From Micavibrio sp. (GTDB taxonomy: Bacteria; Pseudomonadota; Alphaproteobacteria; Micavibrionales; Micavibrionaceae), in assembly GCA_026989265.1 (NCBI GenBank), contig JALSJP010000017.1, positions 1-61,861 of the forward strand: 61,861 nucleotides of DNA. Direction: 5' to 3'. The notes below the pieces were generated by a model that saw nothing but the letters and a program-made list of their open reading frames with translations, was not told where the DNA came from and searched no databases. The translations under genes were made by a program, and so were the position numbers. Below are positions 1-9,259 of this stretch, one piece after another (positions within the stretch are counted from its first letter, which is position 1; each line of letters starts with the position of its first letter).

Positions 1-822
1 GGCTGCCTTTTTCTTTATGTTATCGGGGTTTATTTCCATGATTAAATTGCGTACTTCTTGGCGAGCTGATATTTGAGACAAGGTAAGTCCCCCGTCCTGA
101 TCCTCTTTAAGATCAAGCAAAGTAAGACCCTTTAGGAACATTTCCTTAAATACAACGCGCTCCCCAAAACCATGAGCGAGTCTAAATCCTGCTAATTTTG
201 ATATTTCATTTAAGAGACGGGTTATGGTTTTGTTATTATTTGTGCTTAGGTGAGTCATGCGGTTTCTCATAACTATCCAGTCAATGGCTTTGCCGCTGCG
301 AGCTTTCTTAATATTTCGCTGCTCTTCCACCATTTGGGAATATATGGAAGGACCAACAACATCATAGTTTTTCATGTCTATATCAGCCAATAAATCAAGA
401 TCAATAAAGCTGTCATTCATGGGAGTTATCAGCGTATCGGCATAGCTATGAGCTAGCCTGCTTAAAAACGAATCCGTGCCGGGCGTATCTATAATTATAA
501 AGTCACAAACACGGTTTAGCTCATCCAAAGCCATCATTAAAAATGTCTCTTCTTCCATATGTTGCTTTTTAGTATTTTCTAGCTGGCTGCGCTGGATTGC
601 CATATGGGCGGGGCTTGGCAATTGCTCGTGATTGCGCGTGATAAAATCAAAACGCTTTTTAAGGTAGCGCGTAAGTGTTCCTTGCCTTGCATCAAGATCA
701 ATCGTTCCGACGCGGTATCCAAGCCTTAAAAGAGCAATAGCCGTATGCATTGCAGTGGTGGATTTACCCGATCCACCTTTTTCATTGCCAAAGACAATGA
801 TATGCGCTGTACTCTTTGCCAT
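1..822 (-). CDS. mipZ: Division-plane positioning ATPase MipZ (3' end beyond window)
   Basis: This is a ParA/MinD-type P-loop ATPase. The first 274 codons are visible and the C-terminus runs off the left edge. The deviant Walker A GNEKGGSGKSTTA is at about residues 12-24, followed by IDLDARQGT and the Walker B-like IIIDTPGTDS. The RNRMTHLSTNN stretch and the GFGERV-FKEMF-KGLTLLDL tail are typical of MipZ rather than ParA. In alphaproteobacteria MipZ binds ParB at the origin, forms a bipolar gradient and inhibits FtsZ away from midcell. The ATG is at 822. It is divergent from pepP. A TTAACC sequence in the 43-bp gap resembles a CtrA half-site, which is weak evidence. Confidence 0.9.
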   Translation of the reverse strand, partial: MAKSTAHIIVFGNEKGGSGKSTTAMHTAIALLRLGYRVGTIDLDARQGTLTRYLKKRFDFITRNHEQLPSPAHMAIQRSQLENTKKQHMEEETFLMMALDELNRVCDFIIIDTPGTDSFLSRLAHSYADTLITPMNDSFIDLDLLADIDMKNYDVVGPSIYSQMVEEQRNIKKARSGKAIDWIVMRNRMTHLSTNNNKTITRLLNEISKLAGFRLAHGFGERVVFKEMFLKGLTLLDLKEDQDGGLTLSQISARQEVRNLIMEINPDNIKKKAA

Positions 823-865
823 AGTAATATTAACCTTGATTCAAAAATTTAATGTGAGATACACC

Positions 866-2581
866 ATGCCAGAAAACAATAAGCGATATCAAGAAAGACT
901 TATGAATTTACGAAAAGAAATGAAAAAACATGGTTTGGATGGTTTCCTTATTCCGCGCACCGATGAATTTCAAGGGGAGTTTCTAGCCCCATATGCCGAG
1001 CGATTATCATGGCTAACTGGTTTTACGGGAAGCGCGGGCGCAGCCATTATATTACAGGATAAAGCCGCGGTTTTAAGTGATTCTCGATATAGCATACAGT
1101 TAAAGAATCAGGTTGGTAGCGAACTATATCACATTGATAACATAACAAAAATATCAGTTGGGCAGTGGCTATCTAATCATGCTATTGCAGGTGATAAAAT
1201 TGGTTATGATATGTGGTTATATACTAGTAAACAGCTAGAAAATATCAAAGAAAAAGCGGGCGGCATTGAGCTTGTTCCCATGGATATTAACCTTATTGAT
1301 AAAATATGGCACGATCAGCCCGATAAACCAAAATCCAACGTTACTGTGTTTCCTGATAATATCGCTGGGCAAAGCTCATTAGAAAAAAGGGAGGCTATAG
1401 CCAAAGATATAAAAGAGTGTGGCTGTGCGGCTTGCCTTATTACTTTGAGCGATTCTATATGCTGGCTGTTGAATATTAGGGGAGGGGATATAGATTACTC
1501 TCCGCTGGTTTTATCTTACGCTTTGCTATATGCGGATGGTTCGCTTGATTTATTCATTAATCGAGATATTGAAATTTTAGATGATGAAATCCGCATTTTC
1601 CCTATTGAGGAAATCACGCAAAGAATTAAAAGCATTAAGGGTAAAATCTGGGTAGATAGCTCTTCTGCCCCGCTTTGGTTTGAAAGCCTTGATATTGATA
1701 TATTAGATAGGCAAGATCCTTGCATTTTGCCTAAATCCATCAAAACCAGCGCTGAGCAAGATGCAGTGCGAGAAGCTCATATTCATGACGGCATTGCTAT
1801 GGTTAAATTCCTTAAATGGCTAGATGAGAGCAAAGAGCCTATGAGCGAGCTATCGGTAGAGGATAAACTCGAAGGCTTTCGCAGGGAAAATAGTGCATAT
1901 CTAGGGGCTAGCTTTGCAACAATAGCGGGCTTTGCAGAGCATGGGGCAATTGTCCATTATAGAGCTAATGAGCAAAGCAATAAATCTATTCAGGGCGACG
2001 GGCTTTTACTGGTCGATAGCGGCGGTCAGTATCGCTGGGGGACAACCGATATCACCCGCACCATTGCCATTGGAAATCCAACTCGCGAAATGCAGGAAAG
2101 CTACACGCTGGTCTTAAAAGGGCATATCGCTCTGGCTAATGCGGTTTTTCCAAAGGGGACAATTGGCAAAGATATTGACGCTCTTGCGCGCGCGCCATTG
2201 CAAGATGCTGGGCTTGATTATGCGCATGGCACAGGTCACGGAGTAGGGGTTTATCTTTGCGTGCATGAGTCTAGCTCTAATTTCTCACCGCGCGGGGAAG
2301 GTGAGCTGCAAGAAGCTATGCTTATATCTAATGAGCCTGCCTATTATAAAGAAGGTGAGTACGGCATTCGCATTGAAAGTATTGTGCTGGTGCAAAACAG
2401 CAACGAAGGTGATTTATGCTTTGAAACCGTAACCCTTGCGCCGTTTGATCCAAAATTAATTGTTATGGATATGCTTGATAACAAAGAAAAACGATGGTTA
2501 TCCCAGTATTCACAAAATGTAGTAGAAAAAACGTCACCATTTTTAAGTGCGGAGGAAGTTGCTTGGCTTAAAAAAATGTAA
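866..2581 (+). CDS. pepP: Xaa-Pro aminopeptidase (M24B family)
   Basis: This cytosolic dinuclear-metal aminopeptidase removes N-terminal residues preceding proline. The 571-aa length fits the long three-domain aminopeptidase P family: two creatinase-like N-terminal domains (IPRTDEFQGE and WLTGFTGSAG near the start) and a C-terminal pita-bread domain. Metal ligands are visible: the two Asp of LLVDSGG...GTTDITRT (about residues 383 and 394), His in HGTGHGVGVY (about 457), and Glu in NEPAYY and RIES (about 490 and 504). I place the start at ATG 866 (MPENNKRYQERL) because the reading frame further upstream only covers the reverse of mipZ. It is divergent from mipZ and appears monocistronic. Confidence 0.9.
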   Translation: MPENNKRYQERLMNLRKEMKKHGLDGFLIPRTDEFQGEFLAPYAERLSWLTGFTGSAGAAIILQDKAAVLSDSRYSIQLKNQVGSELYHIDNITKISVGQWLSNHAIAGDKIGYDMWLYTSKQLENIKEKAGGIELVPMDINLIDKIWHDQPDKPKSNVTVFPDNIAGQSSLEKREAIAKDIKECGCAACLITLSDSICWLLNIRGGDIDYSPLVLSYALLYADGSLDLFINRDIEILDDEIRIFPIEEITQRIKSIKGKIWVDSSSAPLWFESLDIDILDRQDPCILPKSIKTSAEQDAVREAHIHDGIAMVKFLKWLDESKEPMSELSVEDKLEGFRRENSAYLGASFATIAGFAEHGAIVHYRANEQSNKSIQGDGLLLVDSGGQYRWGTTDITRTIAIGNPTREMQESYTLVLKGHIALANAVFPKGTIGKDIDALARAPLQDAGLDYAHGTGHGVGVYLCVHESSSNFSPRGEGELQEAMLISNEPAYYKEGEYGIRIESIVLVQNSNEGDLCFETVTLAPFDPKLIVMDMLDNKEKRWLSQYSQNVVEKTSPFLSAEEVAWLKKM

Positions 2582-2682
2582 CATGAGGCTGTTGCAAGAT
2601 CAAAGATTTGTCATACTGAATTTATTTCAGCATCCATAAGTTATTGTAATATATAGATTACGAAGCGAGCTTAAGAAGGGTG

Positions 2683-2722
2683 ATTGAAAGTATGTGATTA
2701 TTCCCCCCCTCTCTCTTTCAAT
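2683..2722. promoter_or_regulatory. Hairpin with poly-C/CT tract in its loop, upstream of the surface-protein gene
   Basis: Eight-base inverted arms ATTGAAAG (2683-2690) and CTTTCAAT (2715-2722) enclose a C7 run (2703-2709) followed by TCTCTCT. The block ends 23 bp before the ATG at 2746. Such short homopolymer and dinucleotide tracts in surface-protein promoters are known slipped-strand targets. That role is inferred here. Confidence 0.4.
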
Positions 2723-2745
2723 ATTACTAACATACGTATATAGTC

Positions 2746-5115
2746 ATGAATGTTATGCGCCCATTACTTTTAAATATATCCATTATGATCACTCTTATGT
2801 CTTCATCTGCTTTGGCGGGTGAGAGGCTGCAAGGTCGCGCGGAGGTTAACCATCGTTATAGTCAAGACCGTGCTATTACTATGACCGAGTTTTGGGTGCC
2901 ATTTATGCAAGATGAAAAATCGGTGCTATATGGCGATCTTCGTATGATGGGCGATAATCAAGATAACCGTGAGGGAAATTTAGGGGTTGGCTACCGAAAA
3001 ATTACAAAGTTTGGTGGTTTTAAGGGTGTTATTGGCGCTCATGGCTGGATTGATCGCCGCATTACGGCGCGAGACTCTACATTTTACCAAGCCACAATCG
3101 GCGCAGAATGGTTAAGCGATAGCGTTGATATTTTGGTAAATGGATATATCCCATTATCTACCAAACGTATAATTGATGTGCCAAATACCAATCCGCAAGG
3201 CGCGGCCTTGGTTGGGACAGGCATCGTCGTTGATACGGATGGAAAAGTCACAGAAGAGCCGCTGGGCGGCTTTGACATAGAGTTTGGTTATCAAGTGCCG
3301 TTTTTAAAAACCCATACGGATAGTTTCCGGATTTATGGCGCGGGGTATTATTTTGACGGGGATAATAGTGAGAATGTTGCAGGCTGGCGCGCGCGTTTTA
3401 CTGCGGATATAAATTCAGATATTCAAATTGGGGCTCGCTTTCAACGCGATGATGAGCGCGGCTCTCAAGGTTTTTTAGAAGCAACTATCCGCTTTCCATT
3501 TGGGCAGAAAAAGAGTTATCGTGATCGCGGGCTTTATGCACGCCTTGATGATAGTCCAGTGCGCGATATTGACATTGTAACTGGCGAAAATGTAATTGAC
3601 AGCGGTCTGCGCGTGGCTGTGATTAACCAGACAACAGGCACGGCGCAAGAGGTTTTGCATGTTGATAATACAGCCAGCGGCGGCGGTGATGGCTCAGCGG
3701 AAAGCCCGTTTAACACTTTGGCGGGCGCACAAAGCGCGGCCTCGGCGCAAACAATTATATATGTTAATCGCGGAGATGGCACAAATACGGGGCAAAATGC
3801 GGGCATAGCCCTTAACCAAACAGGGCAGCAGCTAATCGGCTCTGGCTCTAACTTTATCTATGATAGCGGCAGGTTTAGCACTGCAAACGGCGAATCTCCA
3901 AAAGAGACTTTAATCAAAGCGGCGGGCGCAGCTCCAGTTATTAGCAATGCGGCGGGGGACGGCATAACCGTTACCGCCAATGATGTCACCGTATCAGGCA
4001 TCACAATTGATGGCGCAAGCGGTGATGGGATTGTGGTGACAGCCAATGGCGGCGCAGCATCGGCGCAAAATGTGACAATTGATAATATTACGGCGCAAAA
4101 TAACCGCTTTGGTGTTTATGTTTATGGCGCAAATGGCGGCAGTGTTTCTGCCAAGGTTCAAAACAGCGTAACGACCTCAAATGATCAGCACGGCATAGCG
4201 ATTTATGATGATACAAGCGGTACGTTTGATGCCGATCTTGGCGGCGGAGCAATGGGCAGCGTTGGTAATAATGTTTTGGCTGGTAACACGCTCGAGGATT
4301 TAGCCGTAGATATGGACGGGGCGGCGTTATCCGCCAAAAATAACTGGTGGGGGCAGGCTAGCGGCGCGGATACGGATACGCCCGACATCGGCATCGCCCC
4401 CCAAATCTATTACGGCGCACCTATTAATGATGGCTTGGTCGGTAACTGGACATTCGATAATGAATGGACAACCAACACAACCGCCTATGATAGATCGGGG
4501 CAGAGTAATGATGGAACGCTACAAGGCGGATTATCTTTGGCAGATAGCGTGGCGGGGCAGAATGGCGAGGCTTTGAACTTTGATGGAGTGAATGATTTTG
4601 TAGCAATAGGGGCAAGTAATTTATATATACCTGCGATAGGTTCATCAATCACAATATTGTCAGTTTTCAGCCCCACTTCTATTGCAGCAGGCATTCTCGA
4701 TGATCGGCTTGTTAATATTAGACGCAGCGCAGGATCCTCTACATTGATTCTTGCTGCAGGTGATGCAAATAATATAACATATTTCACTCAAACCACTGGT
4801 GCTGAAATATTGAATGACAGCATTATTAGCTTAGGGAGCTTTTATAGCAGTGCATTGTCTTATGATGGCTCTAATATAACAGGGTATGCCAATAGTGTAG
4901 CAGATTTAAATATGCAAGCAGCCTTGTTGGATGCAGGAAATAGCTCCCAAGCCTTGATTGGGTCTTTTACTGGGCTATCTAGTTACTTTAATGGTGCAAT
5001 AGATGACACCCGCATTTACAATCGCGCTCTCGGAGCAACAGAAATATCAGAAATCTACCGCATGGACACGTCAAGCACGGTGGATACTTCAAGCTTCCTC
5101 ACCGCCGCCCCTTAA
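2746..5115 (+). CDS. Inverse-autotransporter-type outer-membrane protein with beta-helix and LamG-like passenger
   Basis: A 789-aa secreted protein. A signal peptide (about residues 1-24, ending SSALA) is followed by an intimin/invasin-like inverse autotransporter beta-barrel (about 30-250: repeated GDLRMMGDNQDN, GVGYRK, GFDIEFGYQVPF, GARFQRDDERG and EATIRFPFG strands). Next is a right-handed beta-helix region (about 300-540: the VDNTASGGGDGSAESPFNTL opener, and repeated TVTANDVTVSGITI-type rungs). The C-terminal ~220 residues look like a LamG/concanavalin domain, beginning GLVGNWTFDNE and containing YDRSGQSNDGTLQGG and DDTRIYNRAL. The family inserts the barrel first and exports the C-terminal passenger, so this is probably an adhesin or surface-binding protein. 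The ligand is unknown. Confidence 0.75.
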   Translation: MNVMRPLLLNISIMITLMSSSALAGERLQGRAEVNHRYSQDRAITMTEFWVPFMQDEKSVLYGDLRMMGDNQDNREGNLGVGYRKITKFGGFKGVIGAHGWIDRRITARDSTFYQATIGAEWLSDSVDILVNGYIPLSTKRIIDVPNTNPQGAALVGTGIVVDTDGKVTEEPLGGFDIEFGYQVPFLKTHTDSFRIYGAGYYFDGDNSENVAGWRARFTADINSDIQIGARFQRDDERGSQGFLEATIRFPFGQKKSYRDRGLYARLDDSPVRDIDIVTGENVIDSGLRVAVINQTTGTAQEVLHVDNTASGGGDGSAESPFNTLAGAQSAASAQTIIYVNRGDGTNTGQNAGIALNQTGQQLIGSGSNFIYDSGRFSTANGESPKETLIKAAGAAPVISNAAGDGITVTANDVTVSGITIDGASGDGIVVTANGGAASAQNVTIDNITAQNNRFGVYVYGANGGSVSAKVQNSVTTSNDQHGIAIYDDTSGTFDADLGGGAMGSVGNNVLAGNTLEDLAVDMDGAALSAKNNWWGQASGADTDTPDIGIAPQIYYGAPINDGLVGNWTFDNEWTTNTTAYDRSGQSNDGTLQGGLSLADSVAGQNGEALNFDGVNDFVAIGASNLYIPAIGSSITILSVFSPTSIAAGILDDRLVNIRRSAGSSTLILAAGDANNITYFTQTTGAEILNDSIISLGSFYSSALSYDGSNITGYANSVADLNMQAALLDAGNSSQALIGSFTGLSSYFNGAIDDTRIYNRALGATEISEIYRMDTSSTVDTSSFLTAAP

Positions 5116-5127
5116 ATACACCACGTC

Positions 5128-5162
5128 ATTCCCGCGGCACTTCGAAGAAGTGCCGCGGGAAT
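5128..5162. repeat. REP-like perfect palindrome
   Basis: Perfect 16-bp arms (ATTCCCGCGGCACTTC, 5128-5143, and its complement at 5147-5162) around a 3-nt loop. It lies between two convergent genes, so it could also act in transcription termination. A degraded relative with the same CCCGCGGCACTTCGAAG core occurs at about 21611-21630, so this is a dispersed repeat. Confidence 0.75.
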
Positions 5163-5168
5163 CCATAA

Positions 5169-6362
5169 TCATTCCACCGCTTTTTCTACCGCTTTATATT
5201 TTTCGGGATGGAATTTCATTAAGGAAAACAATGTTCTATTCAATTTCGAATTTGCGTGCGCATTCCCAGATAAAAATTCTTGAATAACAAGTATATTGCC
5301 TTTGTACTTAGCTTCGAAGAATACCGTGGTTATATCGGGTAATTCTTCCGTTGGGGTTATAATTAACTTTGTCCTCATTGTTGTAACGCCATCAACCACT
5401 GTATTCTCGGTTTTTAGGTTATCTGCTCCTGCATTTTTAACAAATTTTGAAATATGACCAGAAAACAAAATTGATTGGATTTGTTTGTTTGAAAATTTCT
5501 TATTATTTTTATAGGAGTATATATTATATTGAACATTTTTCATCCTAACAGGGTCGTAAATTTGGAATCTCATTTTCCCGCGTTTAGGGTTGGCAGAAAA
5601 TTTAGGTAGCACTGGTGTATAGTCACTATTTTTAGGCGGCAACACAGCAGTGAATATATTGTTTTTTGATGTGTAATCTACCCATCCAACGCCAATTGGG
5701 TTTTCTTTTTTTGTAATGCCGTCATGCAGTTCCATTGAGTTGAAAAACTCCTCTGACTTGTATGAAAACATGGTGTTTGCAGGGCCACTAAGAACCTGTT
5801 CAACTTTTGAGTAATTAGTCATATAAACGGCTATTCTTAAATTTTGCTTTACCCCTTTTGATTTATATGAGATATGGAAGTTTTTACCTAGGAATCCATC
5901 ATGTTTTACGTCTTTGTTGGTTATTAATTTTCCACCCATTGCTTTTGCTGCTTGTTCATATTTATATACCTCCCTTTCTAAGGATTCCTTGACCTCCCTA
6001 TATGAGAGCTCTTCTCCAAATGTTTGAAGAGCTTTAACCAATATGCTTTTCTCCTTTTTTTGGGATTTGTTTTCATCTAGTGATGCAACTATTTCTAGTG
6101 TAAATGCGACCGTGTCTTTATTGAATTGGAATGGAAAAACTTTGTATTTATATTTTTTGGGAAACTTGGTTTCAAAAATATTTGTTATGGATTTATGGAT
6201 TTCCCAATGGATTTTATCATCCTTTTTTTTCTTTTTGCTAGCGGCGATTTCTCGTGAGCTTGATTTTTCATTATTGTCTTGTGCATAAGACGTAGCGGGA
6301 TAAGCGGCGAGCATGGCAAGGCATAAAAAAACCAAAAGACGAATAGAGTTATTTTTTTTCAT
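5169..6362 (-). CDS. Secreted protein of unknown function
   Basis: I do not recognise this 397-aa protein. A clear Sec signal peptide (KKNN n-region, hydrophobic LLVFLCLAMLAAY, cleavage near SYA-QD, about residue 27) predicts a periplasmic or secreted protein. A charged, Lys/Ser-rich linker (about 28-50) is followed by a mixed alpha/beta region with repeated pieces such as DKVHWEIH-like, VAFTLEIVASLDEN, and two weakly similar halves (EEFFNSMEL... and YNIYSYKN...). No cysteines suggest a lipobox. It sits convergently with the surface-protein gene and downstream of rpsU, but is separated from rpsU by a terminator. Confidence 0.6.
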   Translation of the reverse strand: MKKNNSIRLLVFLCLAMLAAYPATSYAQDNNEKSSSREIAASKKKKKDDKIHWEIHKSITNIFETKFPKKYKYKVFPFQFNKDTVAFTLEIVASLDENKSQKKEKSILVKALQTFGEELSYREVKESLEREVYKYEQAAKAMGGKLITNKDVKHDGFLGKNFHISYKSKGVKQNLRIAVYMTNYSKVEQVLSGPANTMFSYKSEEFFNSMELHDGITKKENPIGVGWVDYTSKNNIFTAVLPPKNSDYTPVLPKFSANPKRGKMRFQIYDPVRMKNVQYNIYSYKNNKKFSNKQIQSILFSGHISKFVKNAGADNLKTENTVVDGVTTMRTKLIITPTEELPDITTVFFEAKYKGNILVIQEFLSGNAHANSKLNRTLFSLMKFHPEKYKAVEKAVE

Positions 6363-6424
6363 GCTAAAATCCTTGTTTATGCAGGGTAGTAGATAATTCT
6401 ATCATATTAATGTGAAGTTATAAC

Positions 6425-6470
6425 AATAAAAAAAACCGCTAACAATATTTTGTAGCAGTTTTTTATTTTA
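6425..6470 (-). terminator. Rho-independent terminator after rpsU
   Basis: Stem arms 6433-6441 and 6453-6461 pair over nine positions (one G-T). On the minus strand the stem is followed by a T8 run (A-run 6428-6435 on plus). It lies 18 bp past the rpsU stop. The T-rich flank on the other side could make it act both ways. Confidence 0.7.
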
Positions 6471-6487
6471 TTTATTTATCTGGAAAA

Positions 6488-6703
6488 CTAATATCCGTCA
6501 CGATCGCGACGTTTACGTTCCATTTTACGACAACGTCGAATTGATTCCGCATCTTCACGGGCTCTCTTTTCAGAAGGCTTTTCGTAATGACGACGAAGTT
6601 TCATTTCGCGGAAGATACCCTCGCGCTGCATTTTCTTTTTCAAAACGCGCAAAGCTTGATCTACGTTGTTATCTCTAACGCTCACACTGACCACAGTGTT
6701 CAC
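6488..6703 (-). CDS. rpsU: 30S ribosomal protein S21
   Basis: The 71-aa protein is the usual length for bS21. It begins with [25 protein letters not shown], followed by the [20 protein letters not shown] block and a very basic C-terminus ([12 protein letters not shown]). It binds the 30S subunit near the anti-Shine-Dalgarno end of 16S rRNA and helps initiation. It appears monocistronic with its own terminator. Confidence 0.95.
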   Translation of the reverse strand: MNTVVSVSVRDNNVDQALRVLKKKMQREGIFREMKLRRHYEKPSEKRAREDAESIRRCRKMERKRRDRDGY

Positions 6704-6797
6704 CTCTTTCTAATTTGTTTAAAATTAACAGTATCAAATAATACTTGCGAAACTATTAACATGCCCAAAATAATAAAGCAAAGTATTTGTAAGTATT

Positions 6798-8408
6798 TTA
6801 AGCAACCTTCAAATTCATAGCGGCGTTAATAAGTGTTTTGGTGTATTCGTGGGTAGGGTTATTAAATATATCCTCGGATTTTCCGCTTTCAATGACCTTG
6901 CCGTCTTTCATAACCAATATTTTATGGCTCATCGCGCGAACAACGCGCAGATCATGGCTTATGAACATATATGACAGGTTATGTTTATCTTGAAGCTCGC
7001 GCAATAAATCAACAATTTCCGCCTGCACTGATACATCTAACGCGCTTGTTGGCTCATCAAGTACAATAAATTCAGGCGCAAGCACTACCGCCCGCGCAAT
7101 GGCAATTCTTTGTCGCTGCCCCCCTGAAAATTCATGCGGATAGCGATGGCGCGTGTCAGGGTTCATATGCACATCTTCAAGAGCTTTAACAACCATATCA
7201 TCAAGCTCATCATTAGATAGATTGGTTTTGTGGAGTTTCAGCCCTTCGCTTATAATTTGTGCAATGCTCATACGCGGGGACAAGGAAGCGTACGGGTCTT
7301 GAAACACTATTTGCATATGCGAGCGAAGTGGGCGCATATCTTTTCGCCCTAAATCAGATATATTCTGCCCGTCAAATGTAATATCACCAGTGCTAGCAAG
7401 CAGCTTAATAACGGCTAGCCCCAAAGTAGTCTTGCCAGATCCAGACTCCCCAACAACGCCAAGAGTTTCCCCGCGTGCTATGTTTATGTTAATGCCATCA
7501 ACCGCCTTTATATGGCTTATAGCCTTTCCGAAGAAATTCTTCTTATTGGGGAAATGCACCTTTATATCATTGCCACTAATAAGGGTTTTAGCCGTGGTTT
7601 TTACAGCGCGAGCCGTGCCATTTGGCTGCGTAGATAGCAGCATTTTCGTATATTCGTGGCGGGGCTTTTTAAATAATGTCTTGGCATTATTAGTCTCTAG
7701 TAATTCCCCATGGCGCATAACGCATACTTTATCCGCCATTTTTTCAACCACGCTAAGGTCATGGGTGATAAGCAGCAAAGACATGTTGAGCTGTTTTTTC
7801 AAATCTTCCAGCAGCTCAAGGATTTGTGCTTGCACAGTAACGTCAAGCGCGGTCGTCGGCTCATCAGCAATGAGCAGCTCAGGATTATTCGCAAGAGCCA
7901 TAGCAATCATCACCCTTTGCTTTTGCCCACCCGAAAGCTCATGCGGATAGGCTTTGAGCCGCGTTTTAATGTTGGGAAGCCCTACCATATCGAGAAGCTC
8001 TAAAACCCTAGCCCTAGCCTTGTTCTTGCTCATTCCTTGATGGATTTTCAAAACCTCACCAATTTGCTTATCAATAGTATGGAGCGGATTTAGTGCGCTT
8101 TGAGGCTCTTGAAATATCATGCCGATTTGCTGCCCCCTAATAGTGCGCATATAGCTTTCGCCCTTATTCAAAAGCTCCTCGCCTTCGAATAAAATCGATG
8201 ATCCTTCGCGGTGATATGCAGCGGGATAGGGCAGTAACTTCATAGCCGAGAGCGCAGTAACAGATTTTCCAGAACCAGACTCGCCAACAATAGCGACCGT
8301 TTGCCCGCGCGTTATATCAAGGCTAACCCCTTTAACGGCGTGAAAATCTCCCGACGGAGTTTTAAACTCTACGTGTAAATTCTTGATTTCTAGTATTTTG
8401 TCTGTCAT
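6798..8408 (-). CDS. yejF: Dipeptide/microcin C-type ABC transporter, fused double ATP-binding protein
   Basis: A 536-aa protein with two complete ABC cassettes in tandem. Cassette 1 has Walker A GESGSGKS (about 39-46), signature LSGGQKQR (about 158-165) and Walker B LLIADEP. Cassette 2 has GESGSGKT (about 318-325), FSGGQRQR and FIVLDEP. Each cassette ends with an oligopeptide-transporter-type C-terminal motif (EYTKMLL / EYTKTLI). This layout is that of YejF and related fused ATPases driving peptide or microcin C uptake. The permease and binding-protein genes (yejABE) are not next to it, so the exact substrate is uncertain. It is divergent from the ThiE-like gene. Confidence 0.8.
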   Translation of the reverse strand: MTDKILEIKNLHVEFKTPSGDFHAVKGVSLDITRGQTVAIVGESGSGKSVTALSAMKLLPYPAAYHREGSSILFEGEELLNKGESYMRTIRGQQIGMIFQEPQSALNPLHTIDKQIGEVLKIHQGMSKNKARARVLELLDMVGLPNIKTRLKAYPHELSGGQKQRVMIAMALANNPELLIADEPTTALDVTVQAQILELLEDLKKQLNMSLLLITHDLSVVEKMADKVCVMRHGELLETNNAKTLFKKPRHEYTKMLLSTQPNGTARAVKTTAKTLISGNDIKVHFPNKKNFFGKAISHIKAVDGININIARGETLGVVGESGSGKTTLGLAVIKLLASTGDITFDGQNISDLGRKDMRPLRSHMQIVFQDPYASLSPRMSIAQIISEGLKLHKTNLSNDELDDMVVKALEDVHMNPDTRHRYPHEFSGGQRQRIAIARAVVLAPEFIVLDEPTSALDVSVQAEIVDLLRELQDKHNLSYMFISHDLRVVRAMSHKILVMKDGKVIESGKSEDIFNNPTHEYTKTLINAAMNLKVA

Positions 8409-8457
8409 TTATATTAGTATATATTTTGTTAAAGTAAAATCAAGGGAATGGCATATT

Positions 8458-9096
8458 ATGACTTTAAATAAGCCCACAAGCCCACCATGCGGAATTTATG
8501 TGCGGATAGATGATTTTTCAGATATGCAAGCGATCATAACTAGCTTTCGCCAGATGGCTATGGTAATTAATCGCACTTCTGATTATGAGAAAAACATGCA
8601 TGTGGTAGAACTCGTTTGTGATGCAAGCGATAGCAAAGTGGTAGAGCGCATAACCGACCTTGTCCCATTGATGCAATCTCAAGGCATAGTTGCTATCGTT
8701 AGCGGCAAAATGGATGATTTTGAATGCTATGGCGCGGATGGAATATTGCTTGAAAATCCTGATGAGATAAAGTGCGCGCGCGAAAAGCTTGGCGATGATG
8801 CTATTATTGGGCTTACTTGCGGAGCATCTAAAGATTCACCTAAAGGCATTGATTACGTTACTTTAAATGCTGACCCATCGTTAATAAGTGGGCATTGCTC
8901 GAAAACAGATATAATATGCGTAGCAATGGGCGATCATATTACAAAGGATAATTGCGTGGTTTTGGCTCGCGCTGGTGCAAGCTTCGTCGAAGTTTCAGAT
9001 TATATTTTTAACTACGAAAAAGGTACTATGCAAGCTACAGTAAATATACTTGATGCATTAGAACGCGCTGCGCAAGTACCTAAGAGTTTGAATTAA
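8458..9096 (+). CDS. Thiamine phosphate synthase-like (ThiE/TenI fold) protein
   Basis: A 212-aa TIM-barrel protein resembling ThiE. GADGILLENPDE matches the family's GADGVHLGQ loop, AIIGLTCGASKDS stands at the place of IIGvSthS, DYVTLNA at DYvgfGp, and the GAS-FVEVSDYIF end at the AVvsai strand. Several ThiE catalytic positions are changed, so it may be a diverged TenI-like protein or thiamine-phosphate synthase paralog rather than a true enzyme. The start is ATG 8458, since the open frame before it (from 8383) overlaps the divergent yejF start. No other thiamine genes are nearby. Confidence 0.55.
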   Translation: MTLNKPTSPPCGIYVRIDDFSDMQAIITSFRQMAMVINRTSDYEKNMHVVELVCDASDSKVVERITDLVPLMQSQGIVAIVSGKMDDFECYGADGILLENPDEIKCAREKLGDDAIIGLTCGASKDSPKGIDYVTLNADPSLISGHCSKTDIICVAMGDHITKDNCVVLARAGASFVEVSDYIFNYEKGTMQATVNILDALERAAQVPKSLN

Positions 9097-9142
9097 TTGC
9101 AATTTAATAAATGATATTTATGATTGGCGAACTTAAAGAAAA

Positions 9143-9182
9143 TTTTAGGGTAAAAACTATTCCTTTATTATTTGCCCTAAAA
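9143..9182. terminator. Inverted repeat between convergent genes, possible terminator
   Basis: TTTTAGGG (9143-9150) and CCCTAAAA (9175-9182) form 8-bp arms around a 24-nt AT-rich loop, midway between the convergent ThiE-like gene and flhG. There is no good T-run after the stem, so the terminator role is tentative. Confidence 0.35.
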
Positions 9183-9259
9183 GCACATTTATAGAAGTCG
9201 GATCGTTCATAATTATATTGTAGCGCAAAATATGCTGGCTTGTCTTTAATTTTGAGCAA

